From NCBI GenBank assembly GCA_005503055.1, contig SCOX01000001.1, positions 496,001-560,000 of the forward strand: a DNA stretch of 64,000 bases, read 5' to 3'. The notes below the pieces were generated by a model. It ran no database searches. It had not been told where the DNA came from and was given only the letters and a program-made list of their open reading frames with translations. Positions 59,663-64,000 of the stretch are shown one piece after another. Every line of letters begins with the position of its first letter. Position 1 is the stretch's first letter. The stretch comes from Lysobacteraceae bacterium P (GTDB lineage Bacteria > Pseudomonadota > Gammaproteobacteria > Xanthomonadales > Xanthomonadaceae). A program made the position numbers and the translations under genes.

Positions 59663-62600
59663 TCAGAAGTTGTAGCGGAAACCAAGCACGTAGCGCGGTC
59701 CGTATTGCGTGGCGTACAGCACCTGGTTCTCGTGGCGACCGAAGATGCGCATCGTCTCGTCGGTCAGGTTCAGCCCTTCGAACTGCACCGTCATCTGGTC
59801 GCTGATCTTGTAACCGATGCTGATGTCCAGCTGCCCGTAGTCGTCCACGTACTGCGGGTTGGGAATGCCGGATCCATCGAACACCGCCGACAGGAACTGG
59901 TCGCGCCAGTTGTAGGCCGTGCGGATCTGCCAGGCGTCCTTCTCGTAGAACAGCACCAGGTTGGCCGAGTCGCTCAGTCCCACCAGCGCGAACTGGCCTC
60001 CCAAGGTGTAGTTGTCGTAGCTGAGGTCCGGGCTGTCGACGATGGTGTAGTTCGCCGCCACGCCGAAACCGCTCTGACCGAACACGTGCTGGACGTTGAA
60101 CTCCCAGCCGTCGAGCGAAGAGTCCTCCCTGTTCGCCGGCGAGGTGATCTTGAACGACGCCAGCGGATCGCTGGCCAGACCCGTGATGGTGCCGGTGAAG
60201 TTGCCGTTGGCGTCCTGGCCGGTCGCCGTCACGCCCGGCTGGCCGTTGAAGTTGCCGAAGATGTAATTGCGGATGCAGGTGACGTCGGCCACGATGCAGC
60301 CGTTCGCCAGCGCCGCGTTCCAGTACGCGCCGCCCACCGGCGTGTGCAGGTTGAACGGCGTGGCGCCGTCGCTGCCGCCCTCGTCGATGATCTGCGTGGT
60401 GCCGATGTAGTTCTTGATCTCCTTGCGGAACCAGCCGACGGACACGTAGCTCGACTCGGCGTAGTACCACTCCAGTGACAGATCGAAGTTGTCCGACACC
60501 AGCGGTTTGAGCGTCGGATCGCCCTGTGTGCCGGTGCCGCCGTCCACGCGCACGATCTGGTCGAGCGTGCGTCCACCCTGGATGTCCGCCCAGCCCGGCC
60601 GACCGATGGTCTGGCTGTAGCTGCCTCGCAGAATCACCTCGTCGGTGATCTCCAGGCTGGTGTCGAGGTTCGGCAGCCAGTAGTCGTAGTCGCCGTCCAA
60701 CGTGGCGAATGCCGGATCGGCGAAGACCAGGTTGAGCTCGTTCGCGGCCTGCCAGGTGATGCCCGTCGCCACCGGCACCAGGGCCGAGGACGTGACTTCG
60801 GTCTTTTCGTAGCGCATGCCCAGCGCCACGTTCAACGGCATCTCCCAGTCGAACTTCGTCGTGTACTGCACATACGCGCCGCTGGACTTCTCGTTGGTGC
60901 GCAGGTCGCGGCTGAACTCGTCCGGCGCCCGATACCAGTCGGGCCGTCCGGTCAGCTCGGCAGCGCGGTTACGCAGCCGGTCGAAATCGAACAGCAGGAA
61001 ACGGTCGCTGAAGTTCGGCGAATCGTGGCCGGCGAACTGGTCGAAATACCGCCCCATGTTGTCGGCGAACCAGATGTTGTCGTCGTAATCGGCAGGCGTG
61101 CCGACGCCACCCCACGTGTCGCGCTGCATGAAACCGTACGCGGTTCGATTGTCGACGTCGGTGTAGGACGCGCCGAAATCCAGACCCGAGTACTCGCCGA
61201 ATTCCCAACGTCCCTTGAGTTGGGTCTGATCGATCTCCGACTTGGTGTAGGCGTTCTGGAACACCGAGCCGGTCACCAGCGCCTGCGAGGGATCGACCTG
61301 CGCCACACCCGGCGGCAGCGCGATGCTGACGACCGGGAACGAGCCGCTGAAATCGGCCGTCGTCGTGCCGCGCACGAACGCCGCCGCGCCGAGCACGCCG
61401 GCCGACCCCCATGGGCTGTCCGGCTTGGTCTCGGCCGAAGAGCTGTGGTAGTCCAGTTGCAGGTCCAGCGAGTCGGAGACCTGCCAGTCCACGTTGAAGC
61501 CCAGCGATTCGTTCTTGTTGACGTTCGCCAGACGCATGCCGCCCATCGAAATATCGCTGGTGGCCGGATTGATGGTCTCGGAATAGATGATCGGCGCGGC
61601 GACCGGACCGTCGGTCCACGATGTCACCGACGGACCGAAGTTGAACCACACCGACAGCTCGTTGCGCTGTTGCTGGATCTTGTTCTCGGCGTAGGTGTAG
61701 TCGAGCGTCGTGGTGATGTTGTCGCTGGGCGCCCACTGCAGGGTCAGCTGGCCGTTCGTGCGCTGCCGCTGCACGCCGTTAACGCTGTAGTTGAGGTTCT
61801 GCGGCACCGAGTAGATGTCGGTCGGGCCCGGGCGATTGGTGATGTTCTCCGAGCCCGGCGTACCCGGCTGCGGAATCGTGCCCCAGTTGTTCTCGTCGCC
61901 GCGGAAGGGCCGCCAGCCGTTGGGCACGGCGGCCTGGCTGAAGCCGAAATCGCGCTCCTGGTAGCTGCCGGTCAGCGCCACGCCGAACGTCCCGTCGGCA
62001 TAGGTCTGGCTGAAGATGCCGGAGATTTCGGGCGTGATGTCGTGCCCCTGCAGCGACTTTGGGATGTTGTTGTTGGAGTCGTCGTACACCGCCTTCAGGC
62101 CGACGTTGATCACCGGTTCGGATTCGAGCGGGCGCGCCGTGCGGATGTTGATCGTCGCGCCGATGCCGCCCGGTGGCACGTTGGCACGACTGGTCTTGTA
62201 GACCTCGACGCTGGAGATCGCATCGGAGGCGATGTTGGCGAAGTCGAACGCGCGCGAGTTGGACACGCCCGCGCCGTTGGCATTGCCCGAGGTCGGCATC
62301 TGCCGGCCGTTGAGCAGGACCATGTTGTAGTCCGGGCCGATGCCGCGCACGGTCACCTTCGAGCCTTCGCCCAACGTGCGGTCGATCGACACGCCACTGA
62401 TGCGTTGCAGCGATTCGGCCAGGTTGGTGTCGGGGAACTTGCCGATTTCCTCCGCGACGATCCCGTCCACGACGCCCTGCGAGTCGCGCTTGAGGTTCAT
62501 CGACGAGGTGAGGCTTCCGCGGATGCCCTGCACGACGACGGCGTCGAGCGTCTTGGCTTCCTCGTCGGCCGAGGCGGTGCGCCGTCCCGCTTCCGCGGCG

Positions 62601-62692
62601 GGAACGTTCTGTGCGTACAACGGCTGGCTCAGCGCCAGCAACAACGCGGACGTCAATAGTGTTCGCTTGGGGGCGACACGCAACTGCTTCAT
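59663..62692 (-). CDS. TonB-dependent outer-membrane receptor (large, carbohydrate type)
   Basis: A 1009-residue receptor. Signal peptide ends at LYAQN. The TonB-box region (AKTLDAVVVQGIRGSLTSSM) is followed by a plug with GIVAEEIGKFPDTNLAESLQRISGVSIDR, VTVRGIGPDYNMVLLNGRQMP and VEVYKTSRANVPPGGIGATINIRTARP. The barrel ends in Phe (YVLGFRYNF). It belongs to the Caulobacter-type oligosaccharide receptors, larger than siderophore receptors. It lies directly behind a LacI gene and a perfect LacI palindrome and should import the oligosaccharide released by the secreted GH5 enzyme. Confidence 0.94.
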   Translation of the reverse strand: MKQLRVAPKRTLLTSALLLALSQPLYAQNVPAAEAGRRTASADEEAKTLDAVVVQGIRGSLTSSMNLKRDSQGVVDGIVAEEIGKFPDTNLAESLQRISGVSIDRTLGEGSKVTVRGIGPDYNMVLLNGRQMPTSGNANGAGVSNSRAFDFANIASDAISSVEVYKTSRANVPPGGIGATINIRTARPLESEPVINVGLKAVYDDSNNNIPKSLQGHDITPEISGIFSQTYADGTFGVALTGSYQERDFGFSQAAVPNGWRPFRGDENNWGTIPQPGTPGSENITNRPGPTDIYSVPQNLNYSVNGVQRQRTNGQLTLQWAPSDNITTTLDYTYAENKIQQQRNELSVWFNFGPSVTSWTDGPVAAPIIYSETINPATSDISMGGMRLANVNKNESLGFNVDWQVSDSLDLQLDYHSSSAETKPDSPWGSAGVLGAAAFVRGTTTADFSGSFPVVSIALPPGVAQVDPSQALVTGSVFQNAYTKSEIDQTQLKGRWEFGEYSGLDFGASYTDVDNRTAYGFMQRDTWGGVGTPADYDDNIWFADNMGRYFDQFAGHDSPNFSDRFLLFDFDRLRNRAAELTGRPDWYRAPDEFSRDLRTNEKSSGAYVQYTTKFDWEMPLNVALGMRYEKTEVTSSALVPVATGITWQAANELNLVFADPAFATLDGDYDYWLPNLDTSLEITDEVILRGSYSQTIGRPGWADIQGGRTLDQIVRVDGGTGTQGDPTLKPLVSDNFDLSLEWYYAESSYVSVGWFRKEIKNYIGTTQIIDEGGSDGATPFNLHTPVGGAYWNAALANGCIVADVTCIRNYIFGNFNGQPGVTATGQDANGNFTGTITGLASDPLASFKITSPANREDSSLDGWEFNVQHVFGQSGFGVAANYTIVDSPDLSYDNYTLGGQFALVGLSDSANLVLFYEKDAWQIRTAYNWRDQFLSAVFDGSGIPNPQYVDDYGQLDISIGYKISDQMTVQFEGLNLTDETMRIFGRHENQVLYATQYGPRYVLGFRYNF

Positions 62693-62743
62693 CGAAACTC
62701 CTCCCAGAATTCACGACGTAGTGATGCAGGCGTGTCGCCACAC

Positions 62744-62767
62744 AGGCCCGCACGTTAAGTGCGGGGC
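62744..62767 (-). other. GC-rich hairpin in the receptor leader
   Basis: GGCCCGCAC-GTTAA-GTGCGGGGCC folds into a stem with one bulge between the LacI operator and the receptor start. It could be the LacI-gene terminator or part of the receptor mRNA leader. Confidence 0.4.
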
Positions 62768-62782
62768 CGATTGGAACCCTGT

Positions 62783-62800
62783 GTTGACAGCGCTGTCAAC
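62783..62800. promoter_or_regulatory. LacI-family operator (perfect palindrome)
   Basis: GTTGACAGCGCTGTCAAC is a perfect 18-base palindrome with the central CG of LacI-family sites. It lies 91 bases upstream of the TonB receptor start and behind the LacI gene, so it is the probable switch for the receptor-SapC-cupin-halogenase-GH5-glk genes. Confidence 0.75.
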
Positions 62801-62909
62801 TCGGAGCCATGCGAGGCCCGCGCAATGTGCGCGAGGTCTATTTTTCGGGGCTATTTCGTTGTTGCAGTGCAACGATACGACGCGCGTGACGACGAAGCCT
62901 TGCGCAGAA

Positions 62910-62923
62910 TGAGAGCGCTAACA
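62910..62923. promoter_or_regulatory. second LacI-like operator
   Basis: TGAGAGCGCTAACA pairs at 10 of 14 positions around the same AGCGCT core. It is centred 125 bases from the perfect palindrome and lies just after the LacI stop. Two sites at this distance could allow looping. Confidence 0.4.
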
Positions 62924-62940
62924 TTCGTCGTTCCAAAAAA

Positions 62941-63948
62941 TCAGCGGCTGCGCGGTGCCTGCGTGGAGTCGCGCATCAGCACCGCGTGATCGACACGCAA
63001 CATGCGCCCGCCCGCAGGAGACTTGATGCGGGCGAGCAGTTCCAGCGTCGCCAATCGCCCCATCTCCGAGGTGGGCTGGCGGATCGTCGTCAGCGCCGGA
63101 TAGATGTGGCGCGAGATCGGCGTGTCGTCGAACCCGCATACGGACAGGTCGCGCGGCACCGACAATCCGCGTTCGGCGGCGATGCGGATCACGCCGGCCG
63201 CCATGTCGTCGTTGGCTGCGAAGATGGCCGTCGGTGGCGACGGCAGGTCGAGCAGTTGCTGCGCACCGGCACAACCGGATTCGTAGGAGAAGGCGCCCTG
63301 CGCCACCAGGTCCGCATCGAGCGCAATCCCCGCGCGCCTGAGCGCCTCGCGATAGCCGTCGTAGCGCCACTGGCATGCGCCATGCTGCGTCGGGCCCTTG
63401 ATGTGGCCGATGCGCTGGTGCCCCAGATCGATCAGCCGCGCCATCATGTCCAGCACCGCAGCGGTTTCGTCCATCGCCACGCCGATGCGCCCGGTCGCGT
63501 TCTTCGGGGCGATGCACGCGAACGGCACGCCCTTCTGTTCCAGCGTGCTGAGGAGCAGCTTGTCGTCGGTCAACGGCGGAATCAGGACGACGCCGTCCGG
63601 GCCGAAGTGTCGGAACAGGCCCTGGACGTCGGCCACCCGCTCCTTTCCTACGCTCACCGGCGCCAGGAAGAGGTTGTAATGGTTGGCAAGGCAGGCTTCG
63701 AGCATGCCGTTCTGCACTTCCATCAGGTAGTTGCGCGATGGATTGTTGTAGACCAGCGCCACGCTGTAGGAACGCTGCGCGGCCAGGCTGCGCGCGGAAG
63801 GATTCGGCTTGTATTGCAGCTTCTCGACCGCCTTCATGACGCGCGCACGCATTTCCTCGCGCACGTTGGGCTCGTTGTTGAGCACGCGCGATACGGTCTT
63901 CATCGACACGCCCGCCGCCTCCGCCACATCTTCGATTCGAGTACGCAT
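62941..63948 (-). CDS. LacI-family transcriptional regulator
   Basis: A 335-residue protein. The LacI HTH is at the N-terminus (TRIEDVAEAAGVSMKTVSRVLNN), followed by the hinge helix region YKPNPSARSLAAQRS that inserts in the minor groove at the central CG. The sugar-binding core begins at YSVALVYNNPSRNYL and includes ANDDMAAGVIRIA and DLSVCGFDDTPIS. Position and the operators downstream point to control of the receptor operon. The effector is probably glucose or a gluco-oligosaccharide. The upstream part up to 64000 holds only its promoter region. Confidence 0.93.
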   Translation of the reverse strand: MRTRIEDVAEAAGVSMKTVSRVLNNEPNVREEMRARVMKAVEKLQYKPNPSARSLAAQRSYSVALVYNNPSRNYLMEVQNGMLEACLANHYNLFLAPVSVGKERVADVQGLFRHFGPDGVVLIPPLTDDKLLLSTLEQKGVPFACIAPKNATGRIGVAMDETAAVLDMMARLIDLGHQRIGHIKGPTQHGACQWRYDGYREALRRAGIALDADLVAQGAFSYESGCAGAQQLLDLPSPPTAIFAANDDMAAGVIRIAAERGLSVPRDLSVCGFDDTPISRHIYPALTTIRQPTSEMGRLATLELLARIKSPAGGRMLRVDHAVLMRDSTQAPRSR

Positions 63949-64000
63949 GAGAGGCTCCGTGGGTGCCGAACGCAGGAGATGGTGCCAGAACCCGGCGCAT

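Noticed and set aside
61025-62659. 544-codon plus-strand frame opposite the second TonB receptor
   Set aside because: Val/Arg/Asp-rich shadow of a clear receptor gene.
1-64000. CRISPR arrays, insertion sequences, prophage, tRNA or rRNA genes
   Set aside because: No regularly spaced repeats, transposase or phage structural genes, or tRNA-like folds were seen on reading through the window; a tRNA scan would confirm.

Overview
This is a GC-rich stretch of a Gram-negative chromosome with no tRNA, rRNA, CRISPR array, insertion sequence or prophage that I can see. It carries large TonB-dependent receptors, many lipoprotein and Sec signal peptides, SapC, tryptophan-halogenase-like and JmjC-cupin genes beside a receptor, and two DUF6491 lipoproteins. 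That mix best fits a gammaproteobacterium of the Xanthomonadaceae/Lysobacteraceae (Lysobacter-like). The placement is inferred from gene content only.

Layout. (1) 0-1.9 kb: a saccharopine-dehydrogenase-like oxidoreductase divergent from a TetR regulator, with a palindromic operator between them. (2) 2.1-8.9 kb: a terminal-oxidase cluster with a CtaG-type assembly factor, CopD-like and DUF2231 membrane proteins, CoxB with a complete CuA site, a fused CoxA-CoxC subunit with all haem and CuB ligands, a small membrane protein, a ferric-reductase-like flavocytochrome and a 30-residue membrane peptide. (3) 8.9-24.3 kb: mixed envelope and housekeeping genes, including two overlapping MBL-fold hydrolases with a divergent LysR regulator, two DUF6491 lipoproteins, an AI-2E-type permease, a MipA/OmpV protein with an extra barrel-like C-terminal half, a glycine-zipper lipoprotein, a membrane alpha/beta hydrolase, an exported amidohydrolase, an ABC-F ATPase and a phospholipase-D-family protein. 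(4) 24.3-35.7 kb: an efflux and stress island. A TetR gene is followed by an odd fusion protein containing a TetR ligand domain without its own HTH. Then come HlyD-DUF2955, a LysR remnant abutting an alternative oxidase (AOX), a second TetR, and an outer-membrane factor-MFS-HlyD tripartite exporter with a quinone-reductase-like gene.

(5) 35.7-51.7 kb: a carbohydrate-utilisation locus. Secreted GH43, GH5-like and two beta-propeller (BNR) proteins plus a TonB receptor would release and import sugar. A mutarotase, SDR sugar dehydrogenase, SMP-30 lactonase, galactonate dehydratase, KDGal kinase and KDPGal aldolase make up a complete De Ley-Doudoroff route from galactose to pyruvate and glyceraldehyde-3-phosphate. 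An SSS symporter supplies the cytoplasm. A FadR-type GntR regulator lies inside the locus, and three near-identical sites with core ATTGTCNGATWAT precede its transcription units.

(6) 51.8-64 kb: a lipase-like hydrolase, then a second sugar locus on the minus strand: LacI regulator, a 1009-residue TonB receptor, SapC, JmjC-like cupin, tryptophan-halogenase-like flavoprotein, a secreted GH5 enzyme with a possible C-terminal carbohydrate-binding module, and glucokinase. A perfect 18-bp LacI-type palindrome lies between regulator and receptor. Ending in GH5 plus glucokinase suggests a glucose-containing glycan, probably a beta-glucan.

The best candidates for new biology are the HTH-less TetR fusion, the bacterial AOX that shares an operator-like element with a tripartite efflux pump, the MipA-barrel fusion, and the SapC/cupin/halogenase block, whose role in glycan uptake is unsettled.
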